This document shows positions 54,430 to 63,960 of a stretch of DNA of 64,000 nt, one piece after another. Source of the DNA: Thalassobacterium sedimentorum (lineage in GTDB: Bacteria; Verrucomicrobiota; Verrucomicrobiia; Opitutales; Coraliomargaritaceae); assembly GCF_031127905.1 (NCBI RefSeq), contig NZ_JARXIC010000005.1:62001-126000 (forward strand), read 5' to 3'. The notes under the pieces were generated by a model. That model was not told the origin of the DNA. It worked only from the letters and a program-made list of their open reading frames with translations, and ran no database searches. The translations under genes were made by a program, and so were the position numbers. Each line of letters opens with the position of its first letter. Position 1 is the first letter of the stretch.

Positions 54430-56610
54430 ATGAATAGCTACAAGTTAAAGAGCTTACTGATATATGCGATAGCTATAATCAGTATCATAACCAACCTCAG
54501 TGCGGAAATAAAACTTCCATCCATTTTCACGGACCACATGGTACTGCAACGGGGGCAAAATATTCCCGTTTGGGGAACATCAGATGCCGGCGCTTCCCTA
54601 ACGATTCAATTTGCCGATCAAATTCAAACGACAACCGCCGACTCTGAAGGCAAATGGCGAATTGATCTAGCGCCGCTATCAGCCTCCGCTACCCCCCGAA
54701 AGCTCAGCATCATCTCACCAAATCAAGACAAGCCACTCGAATTTCATGACATTCTAGTCGGCGACGTATGGCTCTGCGCAGGTCAATCAAATATGCAGTG
54801 GACCATGCAACGTAGTAGTGAATCGGATACAGATATAGCTAACGCCCAATCAACGACAATTCGACTATACAACACACCTCGAGTCGCATCCCCACAACCA
54901 CGAAACACTGTTAACGCCCAATGGACAACTTGTACACCAGAAAGTGTCCGCGATTTCTCTGCTGTAGCTTACTATTTTGGACAGCAACTTAATCAGGAAT
55001 TAGAAGTGCCAATTGGATTACTACTCAGCGCATGGGGCGGCACTCGCATAGAGCCATGGACTCCACCAATCGGATTTAAAGGCATCGAAGCACTCGCAGA
55101 CATTCATGCCAAAGTGCAAAAAACCCTGCCTCAGACTCCCGATTATAAGCAAACGATGGGCCAATATTTAAAACAGCTCAAACAGTGGACAACAACAAGC
55201 TACGAAATCTTATCGGGGAACGGATATATTAGCGCTCCGCCCGCTTTTCCAAGCGAGCTGATACTAGGCGAAAGCCATCAAGAGCCGACTAAAATCTACA
55301 ATGGAATGATCCACGCCCATATCCCCTTCGCAATCAAAGGAGCGATCTGGTATCAAGGAGAATCGAACCATGAAGATGGATTACTCTATGTAGATAAAAC
55401 TCGTGCGCTCCTCAAAGGCTGGCGCTCACTTTGGGGCTATGACTTCCCATTCTACTTCGTCCAAATTGCGCCTTTTAACTATAATGAAGCACCAGAGCGA
55501 CTCGCCGAGTTCTGGGAAGCACAGTCCAAAATCGTACAAGAGATCCCCAACACTGGCATGGCTGTTATCAATGATGTCACGGACTTAACTAACATACATC
55601 CGGCCAATAAAAAAGTGCCCGGTAAACGCTTGGCACGCTTAGCTCTTGCCAACACTTACAACAAAGATTTGGTGAGTACTGGTCCAGTATTCAAGAAACT
55701 AGAAATACTGAACAACACTTTAAAAGTCCACTTTGACAGCGCTGTAGGACTCAGCACACGCGACGGGAAAGCTCCAGATTGGTTTGAAATCACTGATAGA
55801 ACAGGCGACTTCAAGCAAGCACAAGCCATCATCGAAGGCACAACGATTGTCCTAAAATCCAACGAAGTCGCTGAACCTTTAGCACTTCGTTTCGCATGGC
55901 ACAAATTAGCCATACCTAACTTAATCAATGGTGTAGGTCTCCCCGCCTCACCTTTCCGCGCGGGAAAATTGCCAGAAGTCAACTTAGACACGCTTCCAGC
56001 GGCGAATGGTTTCCGTACGGTATACCAAATCCAACTTCCGAGCGATGCAAACTATGCACAAAGCAATCCAGACTATGACATAGATAATACAGCCTCGGCA
56101 GGCACATTTAATAAAGTTGCCTACTTTCTCGAATTACAGAAGCCCGGGCAAACTCGTAAGTATGTCTTCGTCTCCATGGACACATTCTCCAAAGATCCCA
56201 CTAAAATTGGCATTCCAACTGCAAAAAGCGGCGCCCGATTCATGCAGAAAGTCTCAAATTTGACAGTTCGCAGCAACGTCGAAGAACTGAGCAACTGTGA
56301 TTCAACAGATGGCGGTAATATTGAATTTTGGCCAGGAAACTACCGCCCCGCAAACGAACAAAAAATCGTTGGTGCAAGTCATAGTCAATTTGATTATGGA
56401 GATCGAGCCGACAATCACATCCCTGGCTACGGAAGTATGCAAATTCACAATTGGAAGAACAAGGAAACCGTCCTTGCGATTAACCACTGGGGCGCCAATG
56501 GCATACTTGATATCGGCATCGGCAATTCAACAGGGAAGAATTCTGATTGGACATTTAGTAAGAATGCCAAGGATTATTCCCTACGCCGCCTGACAGTATT
56601 GGTAAAATAA
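54430..56610 (+). CDS. Secreted sialate O-acetylesterase family protein with extra C-terminal domain
   Basis: A 726-residue protein with a signal peptide (IISIITNLSA, about 1-25). The canonical family features are present: DHMVLQRGQNIPVWGTS, GDVWLCAGQSNMQWTM with the nucleophile Ser, GAIWYQGESN, and the Asp/His pair in DVTDLTNIHPANK. Residues about 530-725 form an additional beta domain with NHWGANGILDIGIGN. It removes O-acetyl groups from sialic acids or other sugars. It is transcribed opposite to the main operon. The substrate is unknown; the third SGNH member in this locus implies a heavily acetylated polymer. Confidence 0.92.
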   Translation: MNSYKLKSLLIYAIAIISIITNLSAEIKLPSIFTDHMVLQRGQNIPVWGTSDAGASLTIQFADQIQTTTADSEGKWRIDLAPLSASATPRKLSIISPNQDKPLEFHDILVGDVWLCAGQSNMQWTMQRSSESDTDIANAQSTTIRLYNTPRVASPQPRNTVNAQWTTCTPESVRDFSAVAYYFGQQLNQELEVPIGLLLSAWGGTRIEPWTPPIGFKGIEALADIHAKVQKTLPQTPDYKQTMGQYLKQLKQWTTTSYEILSGNGYISAPPAFPSELILGESHQEPTKIYNGMIHAHIPFAIKGAIWYQGESNHEDGLLYVDKTRALLKGWRSLWGYDFPFYFVQIAPFNYNEAPERLAEFWEAQSKIVQEIPNTGMAVINDVTDLTNIHPANKKVPGKRLARLALANTYNKDLVSTGPVFKKLEILNNTLKVHFDSAVGLSTRDGKAPDWFEITDRTGDFKQAQAIIEGTTIVLKSNEVAEPLALRFAWHKLAIPNLINGVGLPASPFRAGKLPEVNLDTLPAANGFRTVYQIQLPSDANYAQSNPDYDIDNTASAGTFNKVAYFLELQKPGQTRKYVFVSMDTFSKDPTKIGIPTAKSGARFMQKVSNLTVRSNVEELSNCDSTDGGNIEFWPGNYRPANEQKIVGASHSQFDYGDRADNHIPGYGSMQIHNWKNKETVLAINHWGANGILDIGIGNSTGKNSDWTFSKNAKDYSLRRLTVLVK

Positions 56611-56957
56611 CGAATAGATCCCCCACCATACAAGCCTTACAACAAAACAGACCGTATTACGAATCAAGCTATACGGTGTCTAACTATAATGGCAATGTGG
56701 CTCTCTTAGAGGGCCACATAATTAAGCTTTAGGGTCGACTGACACCTGCTTGGTTCGAAGGAACTAAGCTATCGTAAACATCTCAATTCAAGATTTGTTT
56801 CGAATTAATAGAATTCTAATAATAACGCCCACTTATAATGCCCCAAAGAACACTCGACTCCCCAACACCCGAGCTGAAATGACTGCTAGCGTACATCGCC
56901 ACTTAGTAGTCTTGAAGTGAAGTTCTAGACCAGCTCATTGGCACTGCTTCCTAAGCC
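56611..56957. other. Convergent intergenic region with hairpin
   Basis: 347 nt without a gene. An 11-bp hairpin (one G-U pair, 3-nt loop) at 56695-56719, ATGTGGC...GCCACAT, stands 85 nt after the stop at 56610. The following T content is low, so it is a weak terminator candidate. Confidence 0.4.
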
Positions 56958-58433
56958 TCAATTTACGTTCTCCAAACTCGCTCCGACAACAATTGCCCAT
57001 TTGCCAAACGTATACGACTCACCTGATTGCACCATTTTTTCATAGATAACTGCGTGATCGATTCGGAGATCTCCCCATAGAGGTGAATTCGATACCCCAG
57101 AGACAATACGAAAACCAGAAGATTCCAATTTTGAGGCCTGGGAAAGTGAAACATGCTGCGCAAGTGGCGTAAGCACATATAATTTGCCGTCTTCCACCAC
57201 AGAGAATGAAATCCCGTCAATCCGAGTGCGCACGAAGGGCAACCCTTCAACCATAGCTGGCGGCGACTCATTTAATACATAATCGCGATTCAAAAACACC
57301 TCAGTACCTGCAATGAAGTTATCAACTTCACCATCCTTCACCCGAATCACTGCGTATGTATTAGGATCTGCCTGAGGCGAAATGACTACCTCTTCTTGTT
57401 CCCACCAAACCGGTTCGCCACTGACAACTGCAACATTCCCCGCAGATAAACCGCAATGATCCGCAATAGAATTTCCCAAATCACGTCCTATCTGTAGCAA
57501 TGCTGGTGTCGTGAAATGCACGCCCCCTTCAGAAGTATTGCGTGAAACAGCATAATCAACACCAGCGGTTTCAGTCATATACACTCCACTCATTGAAGCG
57601 GCCACACGTCGCTGCGCATCAGCAACCATCTTCCATTGCTCCATACGAGCTCGATCCTTAGAGTGCATATACTGATGCGGAGACACCTGCGAGAACGCAA
57701 AACCAACCTGATTGCCATACGTATTTCGAATATCCTCAATAAAGCGAGTCAAATGCGTCTCATACTCATCTCCCTTAGATTTCATCGCATCCGCCTCGCC
57801 TTGCACCCAGCCCATACCGATAACAACGATCTGATGCTCAGGGTATTTCTGTTCAAGAGCAGTCATCGCTCCAGAAACAGTATTTTGAAAAATTTGATAC
57901 AGCTGGCCATCATCCTTACTGTCTGCCGAACCATCCGGACGCCACTCTGAAGCATCATACAGACTCGCACCTCCACGAGCAAATTTAACAACACAGAGCT
58001 TATCTTCAGGATTCGTCATTCGCTCCCTAAAAACTGTAGCCATACTCAATTCCGGCCCGAAACGACATACAGGCTCCTTCAGTTCAGGATAAAATCCTCC
58101 TAACTTCTGATACTGGTGAGATGCTCCTGGCTGTAATGGAACCAGCTGATTCGTAGGCAAATATCCAGCTTCGCGCACTATAGTATAATATAGATCCACA
58201 TCTTTTCGAGGCTCCACCAAAGGGATATCGTTATCGATCAAATACTGTTTATACCCCCAGCCCAATGCATTCGATTGCCCTCCGAAGAGAAAAACGAACA
58301 CCTTTTTTTGAGAAACAGACAACTCTCTACCCACTGCGAAAGAGTGACTAAACATCAAACATAACCCAAACGAAATCCCCAGCAACACAGGGCGACACCG
58401 AAAAAAACGATTAGAATATAAAAATAAAATCAT
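56958..58433 (-). CDS. SGNH acetylesterase with one copy of the unknown repeat
   Basis: A 491-residue protein with signal peptide (about 1-34). The SASA-type hydrolase occupies 45-325: GGQSNALGWG with Ser54, GMGWVQGEADA and H307 in VHFTTPALLQIGRDLG. A single copy of the ~125-residue repeat follows at 359-486 (VIRVKDGEVDNFIAGTEVFLNRDYVLN ... SYTFGKWAIVVG, in part). It is a close paralogue of residues 1-490 of the 1191-residue fusion, without the GH32/43-like part. Order of domain gain or loss is not determined. Confidence 0.88.
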   Translation of the reverse strand: MILFLYSNRFFRCRPVLLGISFGLCLMFSHSFAVGRELSVSQKKVFVFLFGGQSNALGWGYKQYLIDNDIPLVEPRKDVDLYYTIVREAGYLPTNQLVPLQPGASHQYQKLGGFYPELKEPVCRFGPELSMATVFRERMTNPEDKLCVVKFARGGASLYDASEWRPDGSADSKDDGQLYQIFQNTVSGAMTALEQKYPEHQIVVIGMGWVQGEADAMKSKGDEYETHLTRFIEDIRNTYGNQVGFAFSQVSPHQYMHSKDRARMEQWKMVADAQRRVAASMSGVYMTETAGVDYAVSRNTSEGGVHFTTPALLQIGRDLGNSIADHCGLSAGNVAVVSGEPVWWEQEEVVISPQADPNTYAVIRVKDGEVDNFIAGTEVFLNRDYVLNESPPAMVEGLPFVRTRIDGISFSVVEDGKLYVLTPLAQHVSLSQASKLESSGFRIVSGVSNSPLWGDLRIDHAVIYEKMVQSGESYTFGKWAIVVGASLENVN

Positions 58434-58575
58434 ATAACAAATAATTCAAAATTATTAAAGTGCAGCAAGCCCTAATCATAAACTTCACTCCCAATTTTAT
58501 AGACGCCCCACGACCAATAGCAAACCGCCTTTGAAAACCGTCAATCTATCGATATCCAAATCGAGCTCACTGTGA

Positions 58576-61188
58576 CTAAGGGTTCAACGAGCGAACTGCG
58601 AGATCACCTGTAACCTGAAAGACACCAGATCCCTTAATTTGCTCACACTCATAGTCGGCACCAGACCCGATCGCTCCCCAAGTCCCCATCGGGCAAAGCT
58701 CACCATTGAGTTTCAATTTAGCCACTGGATACACACCCTGCTCTAGTAAGTGGACGCGTGCATCGTGCGAAATGGCGACCTTGCCAAATTCACTGAATCT
58801 AATTGACCCTAAATAAACTGTGACATTAGTGGTAACTAACAATTGATTCATCTGTCCGGGGCCAGCCAATCGAAGGCTCCCTGCACCTACGACATGCAAG
58901 TCACCGCTAGCGACAATCGGACCAGACAGTAATAATTCTGCTCCCGACGACAGTTTGAATTTCGTAGCCGAACGAAATTCAATTGGCACATCAATTTGAT
59001 GCTTCCCTCGCAACAATTCCACCATGCTGGGAGCGTTTTCATTTACTAAACGCAGTGCGCCTCCCGATAAAGTATAGCTATGTGAATTATTAAAACTCAA
59101 ACCGGCCAATTCCAATCGGTTGTGCTCAGCTTCAAGCTGAACAGACTCAATGTAGAACCGTGCTCCAGCGCAATCGCTATCAGTAACGGGCTGAATACGT
59201 AATTGAGTAATACGCTGCTGCGCCCACTGTGCGTGGCCGTGCATCTCAAAGACAAGGTCTTGAAACGCCCCTTTTCCAGTGTAGAATAGGCGTTTCACAC
59301 AGGATGGATTCATACCATTATTAGTTGACGTCCCCCAATGTAAATCAACAGGAATGGACTCTGAGTGGTCCACACGGATCCGTATGCGGATATGTGACAC
59401 TTGGTCGCCATCCAAATTCAATAAACTCCGACGAAGTTCAGCCCCGCCCTGCGTAAACACCCCCGACAATCCTAAAGCGCACACAGCGAATTCATTTACA
59501 GAGTGGCTCGTCCATCCCTGCGTATCCATATCTGTCCCAAAGTACCAACTACGATCCCGGGAAGGAATTTTAACAGTGCTATCTGCATCTGCCGCACTAC
59601 CAAAAATTGCCGTTCCACCGCTCGCTTGAGGCGGGCTAAAATAGTACCAATTCCGCGGATTGGCCCACTCGTCACCACCCCGGCCAGTCCATGTATATCG
59701 ATTCTCATCAACAGGTGGAATCACGACACTACTCGGCTGAAATGAAACTGCAGCCTGATCAACCACAGCAAGAAAATTCCCCATTGTATCAAAGCGCAGC
59801 ACTCGTCCACTGCGCGCCCTGACATACACTTGCCCCTCCTGATAAGCAATACCATCCGGATGCAGAAAAGGAGCCCCATCAAACTGGCTCCCCAATGCAA
59901 AAGTCCCCAATGGAGCATCACTCAATGCAGTTGGCTCGTAACGTTGAATCACACCATTCTCGATACGTAAACGATGCGAATGCTTGGCAGTTCTAAAATC
60001 AACAATCCGATGAAACGTAAGTAAATTAGAATCATGCCCGCGCGGAGGCTTATGCCCTCCAACATCAAAGGCTGTCCTTGATACTAGCACTAGATCATCT
60101 CCATCAAAATCGAAATTAAAATATTGAAACCCTTCGTAACTCAGATTCTCAGAATATAAAAAAATCTGCTCCATACGCCAATGAAGCAAGTCTCTCGAGG
60201 AGAATAGGGCAGCCGTATTGCGTATGAGATCTGGCGCCAATGAGTTGCCTGCGTGTATCGACATAATCGGATTCGCTAAGGCATAATATTTCCCCGAAAC
60301 TACATCGTAACGTACTGAAACCTTCTTCTCCCCCCCGCAAAAAGGCACGAAGTCCAGATCAGGATCAAAACTAACTCGGCCATTGCTCGCGTTTACAGTT
60401 GAAATGGCTAAATAAGGTAACAAACGAACCTTAGAAAGAATATTCAGGCCAAGATCTTCAGAAGCTGCGATCTGACCTTCACCTATAAAATTATCTACAC
60501 GGCGATAGCCTCCCGCCAACCAGCTATTATGCGCGGGGGGGAAGCCGCTTTGACGCAACCATGATTCCTCTAGAAAGGGATCCGCTCCTACAGGAAATGA
60601 TGCACTTGAGGTCGACGAAGCTAGCCAAAAGCGCTCCTGATATGGAATCAAATTATCTGGTGTCGCGAAGCCTCCAGAATCAAAAACAGCAGTCTCCCAA
60701 GTGGCTCCAAAATCTTCAGAACGCATCATTACCCATTGACTCCCCTTGGTATCATGATCGGAGCCACTAAGATACACAACGCCGTCATATTCAAATAAAC
60801 TAGCCCGCAAAATTCCATGAAGACAGTCCCCTCCGTTCGTTGGCGCCCAGGTCAGACCTTTATCAGTAGAACGAAAGACCTGAGTCTGCCCACTCTCAGC
60901 AGAACCAGCCCCATTACCAAACTGTGCATGCGACGCGAGGTAGTCGCCATTTGACAGAACTAACAAAGAAGGATCCGAAACGTAAACGGCATTCAAAAAG
61001 GACCACCGTGGTGACGTAATTTCATTGATAATCACTCCCGGGACAGCGGCATGGCTCTGTCCGAAGATCTCATGCCCAACCAGCGATAGTATCGACATAC
61101 AACCACATAGAAACACACGCCAGCCACAAATAAATAGGGGTAATCGCTTAAGAATATAATAATACATCGTAAAATAAGCAGATCGCAT
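58576..61188 (-). CDS. Sialidase-like (BNR/Asp-box) secreted protein fused to a beta-solenoid
   Basis: An 870-residue protein with a long leader and hydrophobic segment (about 15-45). Residues 50-460 are a sialidase-type propeller with SDPSLLVLSNGDYLASH and two clear Asp boxes, STDKGLTW (107-114) and SEDFGATW (157-164). From about 515 WTGRGGDEWANPRNWYYF opens an autotransporter-like beta-solenoid, followed by a galactose-binding-like part and LNGELCPMGTWGAIGSG. The catalytic Arg triad and Tyr of true GH33 sialidases were not confirmed. Sialidase or another exo-glycosidase activity on the acetylated glycan is plausible. Confidence 0.78.
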   Translation of the reverse strand: MRSAYFTMYYYILKRLPLFICGWRVFLCGCMSILSLVGHEIFGQSHAAVPGVIINEITSPRWSFLNAVYVSDPSLLVLSNGDYLASHAQFGNGAGSAESGQTQVFRSTDKGLTWAPTNGGDCLHGILRASLFEYDGVVYLSGSDHDTKGSQWVMMRSEDFGATWETAVFDSGGFATPDNLIPYQERFWLASSTSSASFPVGADPFLEESWLRQSGFPPAHNSWLAGGYRRVDNFIGEGQIAASEDLGLNILSKVRLLPYLAISTVNASNGRVSFDPDLDFVPFCGGEKKVSVRYDVVSGKYYALANPIMSIHAGNSLAPDLIRNTAALFSSRDLLHWRMEQIFLYSENLSYEGFQYFNFDFDGDDLVLVSRTAFDVGGHKPPRGHDSNLLTFHRIVDFRTAKHSHRLRIENGVIQRYEPTALSDAPLGTFALGSQFDGAPFLHPDGIAYQEGQVYVRARSGRVLRFDTMGNFLAVVDQAAVSFQPSSVVIPPVDENRYTWTGRGGDEWANPRNWYYFSPPQASGGTAIFGSAADADSTVKIPSRDRSWYFGTDMDTQGWTSHSVNEFAVCALGLSGVFTQGGAELRRSLLNLDGDQVSHIRIRIRVDHSESIPVDLHWGTSTNNGMNPSCVKRLFYTGKGAFQDLVFEMHGHAQWAQQRITQLRIQPVTDSDCAGARFYIESVQLEAEHNRLELAGLSFNNSHSYTLSGGALRLVNENAPSMVELLRGKHQIDVPIEFRSATKFKLSSGAELLLSGPIVASGDLHVVGAGSLRLAGPGQMNQLLVTTNVTVYLGSIRFSEFGKVAISHDARVHLLEQGVYPVAKLKLNGELCPMGTWGAIGSGADYECEQIKGSGVFQVTGDLAVRSLNP

Positions 61189-61320
61189 CTACCTGAGGCT
61201 TAGCTAGATTCAGATTACTATAAAGCAATCAATCTAAACCGAGAGTCAATTTTAATAGTCCTAGCCTTCTCAACTCTAAGACTCAAGCATCGCTCACAGA
61301 GCGAACAGCCAGATTAAGCA

Positions 61321-61357
61321 AAAAAAAGGTTTGATCCCCTTAACAGAGATCAAACCT
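61321..61357 (-). terminator. Rho-independent terminator of the PEP-CTERM protein gene
   Basis: On the minus strand AGGTTTGATC pairs perfectly with GATCAAACCT (10 bp, about 11-nt loop) and is followed by T7. It lies 25 nt after the stop at 61382. Confidence 0.88.
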
Positions 61358-61381
61358 AGCCTAATTGATACTACGTAATAA

Positions 61382-63073
61382 TTACACCATCTCTCTTGGC
61401 TTACGACGCATAACCGACGCACTCACCACTAATATCCCCATCAAAAACGCAAATTGTGCTGACTCAGGAACAGCAGAAAGCACACCCGTGGCTTCACGAA
61501 ATTCATAAGTCAAATTTGACGCCTGGTAAGTCCAAACTCCAGCTTCAGACTCAGTAAAGTTAAGAATTGAAAAACTCTCACCATAGATTGCACTCAAAGA
61601 AGCATCCACAATAGTCCACATGTTCTGGGCACTCGATGCGACATTCTCAAAGTCGAAGATAAATAAACCTGACAAATCAAGGTTACCGGTGCCAGTAATT
61701 TGATTATTACTACCGTCCTCGCCGATAGCAAAGGTCATGGAGCCTCCATCAGCAAGGACTAACGAGCCAGCATTGACAACTGTATCACCTAAATATGTAT
61801 TGTTGCCTGTAAAGGTAAGCGTTCCTAGGCCCGCCTTAATCACAGATCCCGCGGCATCATCAACAAGATCCTGTGCGATTGCGATATCGTGATCATCACT
61901 GTCAAAAGTTACCCCACCGGACTGAACACGCGCTTGCGTTAAGCCTTCCAGAAAATTAGCATTCGTCGAACGCGCAACGATAGTGCCACCATTCAGATTG
62001 AGAATCGACGTGCCCCCTCCAGTCGCTTCACTACGAATTTGATTGGCACTGAGTGTGCCACCATTGAGCGTGAGTGTGCCGGAAGCGATGCCCTGTGCCA
62101 CCAAAACATCGTCCAAGTTTGCCACAGCTGAATTAGACAAAGTCCAGGATGCTGTATTAGCATCGCCCGTGACATAGCGTGAAATGTACGAAATACCAGA
62201 TACTTTATTCAGCGTACCTCCGCTCTGATTGAAATTAGCGACTGCACCACTGCCATGAGCAATAGCAAAGAAGCGATCAATATTAACGGTACCGCCCGTC
62301 ATTTCAACTCGTCCCTTAGCACCGCTGCGTCCCACAAGCAACTCTGCAGCATTCAGAACTGCAGTACCACTTACATTATAAAGACCAGACTCTGAGTCAT
62401 CCGTCCCAGCCACTCCATCGCCCACCACAAAAAATTCAGCATCGATTTGACCAGCACTATGATTTAATGTCCCATGTGCAGTCTCACTACCAGTTGTGCG
62501 ATTACCAATGATGATATTAGAGCCCAAGGTATCAAGGGTACCACCGCTCATTGTATAAATGCCCGTGCTACGATGGCCTATCACTACGCCACCAGTAGCC
62601 TCAATAGCACCACCACTTTGAACAAAAGTTCCTGCACCACCCACCTCTTGAGCGAGATATAATAATTTTCCAGTATTTAGCTCACCACCACTTAAAGTAA
62701 ATGTCCCGGAACCTGATTTCCCCACTTGCAAGTCGTCACGAGTGATAAGAGTGCCTCCCTCCATCTCAATATAACCACTCTCACCTGATAATGTTCCCAT
62801 TTGAACACGAATGATATCACCAGCGGAATCAGCATCTGTAATTAGAAGCGTTCCACCGTTATCAACGTGAAACACATCAGAACTGCCTGGCACACGAGTC
62901 GTATTTACACTACCACCATCGAGCCAATTACTCATAACATTATACGAGCCTGGTCCAGAGACATTCCAATCATATGTACGAGCGCTCAATGGAGCAGCAT
63001 AAGTCACAAGTGCTGACAATGCCAACAAATGCTTAGGGTTTGAAATCGCGTATAGCATCGATTTTTTATTCAT
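61382..63073 (-). CDS. PEP-CTERM-like surface protein with autotransporter-type beta-solenoid
   Basis: A 563-residue protein with a signal peptide (LALSALVTYAAPLSA, about 17-31). The body is a series of short repeats of the type GTFTLSGGELNTG, GTFVQSGGAIEATGG, GIYTMSGGTLDTLG, TLTLNGGTLSAN, i.e. autotransporter-associated beta-strand repeats. The C-terminus VPESAQFAFLMGILVVSASVMRRK is a VPE motif, membrane helix and basic tail: the PEP-CTERM sorting signal that hands proteins to an exosortase. It is likely a cell-surface or matrix protein. No exosortase is in the window. Confidence 0.85.
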   Translation of the reverse strand: MNKKSMLYAISNPKHLLALSALVTYAAPLSARTYDWNVSGPGSYNVMSNWLDGGSVNTTRVPGSSDVFHVDNGGTLLITDADSAGDIIRVQMGTLSGESGYIEMEGGTLITRDDLQVGKSGSGTFTLSGGELNTGKLLYLAQEVGGAGTFVQSGGAIEATGGVVIGHRSTGIYTMSGGTLDTLGSNIIIGNRTTGSETAHGTLNHSAGQIDAEFFVVGDGVAGTDDSESGLYNVSGTAVLNAAELLVGRSGAKGRVEMTGGTVNIDRFFAIAHGSGAVANFNQSGGTLNKVSGISYISRYVTGDANTASWTLSNSAVANLDDVLVAQGIASGTLTLNGGTLSANQIRSEATGGGTSILNLNGGTIVARSTNANFLEGLTQARVQSGGVTFDSDDHDIAIAQDLVDDAAGSVIKAGLGTLTFTGNNTYLGDTVVNAGSLVLADGGSMTFAIGEDGSNNQITGTGNLDLSGLFIFDFENVASSAQNMWTIVDASLSAIYGESFSILNFTESEAGVWTYQASNLTYEFREATGVLSAVPESAQFAFLMGILVVSASVMRRKPREMV

Positions 63074-63168
63074 ATTTACTTTGGGGTTAGTCAGATTATA
63101 TTATCTATAGTCTGTGGGTTGTTTATTGTTTCCTATTAATGAGAAATATCGCCAGTCATAATTACTAA

Positions 63169-63960
63169 TCATAATGCAGTGTTAATGCTCAGAACACGGA
63201 CACGATTAGACTCGGCATCACGTGGAAAAACAAAAAAAAGCAGTTTTTCATCGTCACTAATAGTCTGATACTCCGTATGACGGATCAGCCATTCACCACT
63301 ATCATTGACTTTAACCATAATGCGTACAGGCACTAAATTATCGTCCTCACGACCTAAACTCATAAGCGTAACAGCACGTGGAGCCACAATCTGAGGATCC
63401 TTTCCCGTATACATAGCCAAGGTCTGCCGTGTTAAGTTATAGAACATGGCCTTACCATCGGGGATACGCTTGGTGGGTGCCTCCACTGGAAGAATATTAT
63501 AAGCACTTCCCTCACCGCTAGTATTGGGAAAGAAAATTAATAAAACGTCTCCGGATAACTGTTCTACAGCAACTACTCCAAGAGGGATACGCTCTCCTGA
63601 CTCAGCATCATTTTGAAAAAAAACAAGGGGCCCAAGTCCCGAATAATGGTATAGATCAGAGATCTGTCCATCACCCACATCAATTAACTGTGCACCACTT
63701 TCAATGCTCTCTTGATATGATATCTTAGGCGCAACATAACGGTATCCACCTCGTCCTTCCCCATCACTAATGTATCCAGAAATATCAAAATTTTGAGGCC
63801 ATAGATAAATACGAAAAGAGACCTGAACAGGAGCTTCTTCAAAATCCGTAGATGACAAGATTTGAGCCTTCCCGACCGCTGAATACAGCAAATAGATGAC
63901 ACTTAGCATCGCCCAGAATGAGGACACACACGGCGCAGATCCAATATTCAATCGACTCAT
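63169..63960 (-). CDS. Secreted protein of unknown function, paralogue of the 9310-10068 product
   Basis: A 263-residue protein from the ATG at 63960, chosen because GAGGAGGAAAT stands directly before it, a strong Shine-Dalgarno sequence; a longer start would lack one. A signal-type hydrophobic segment covers about 17-35. Homology to the region-1 protein covers the whole mature part: VQVSFRIYLWP, PKISYQES, GPLVFFQN, LLIFFPNTSG, IPDGKAMFYNLTRQTLAMY. No known domain. In region 1 this family is coupled to Verru_Chthon A, and the corresponding gene may lie just beyond this window's right end. Confidence 0.78.
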   Translation of the reverse strand: MSRLNIGSAPCVSSFWAMLSVIYLLYSAVGKAQILSSTDFEEAPVQVSFRIYLWPQNFDISGYISDGEGRGGYRYVAPKISYQESIESGAQLIDVGDGQISDLYHYSGLGPLVFFQNDAESGERIPLGVVAVEQLSGDVLLIFFPNTSGEGSAYNILPVEAPTKRIPDGKAMFYNLTRQTLAMYTGKDPQIVAPRAVTLMSLGREDDNLVPVRIMVKVNDSGEWLIRHTEYQTISDDEKLLFFVFPRDAESNRVRVLSINTAL

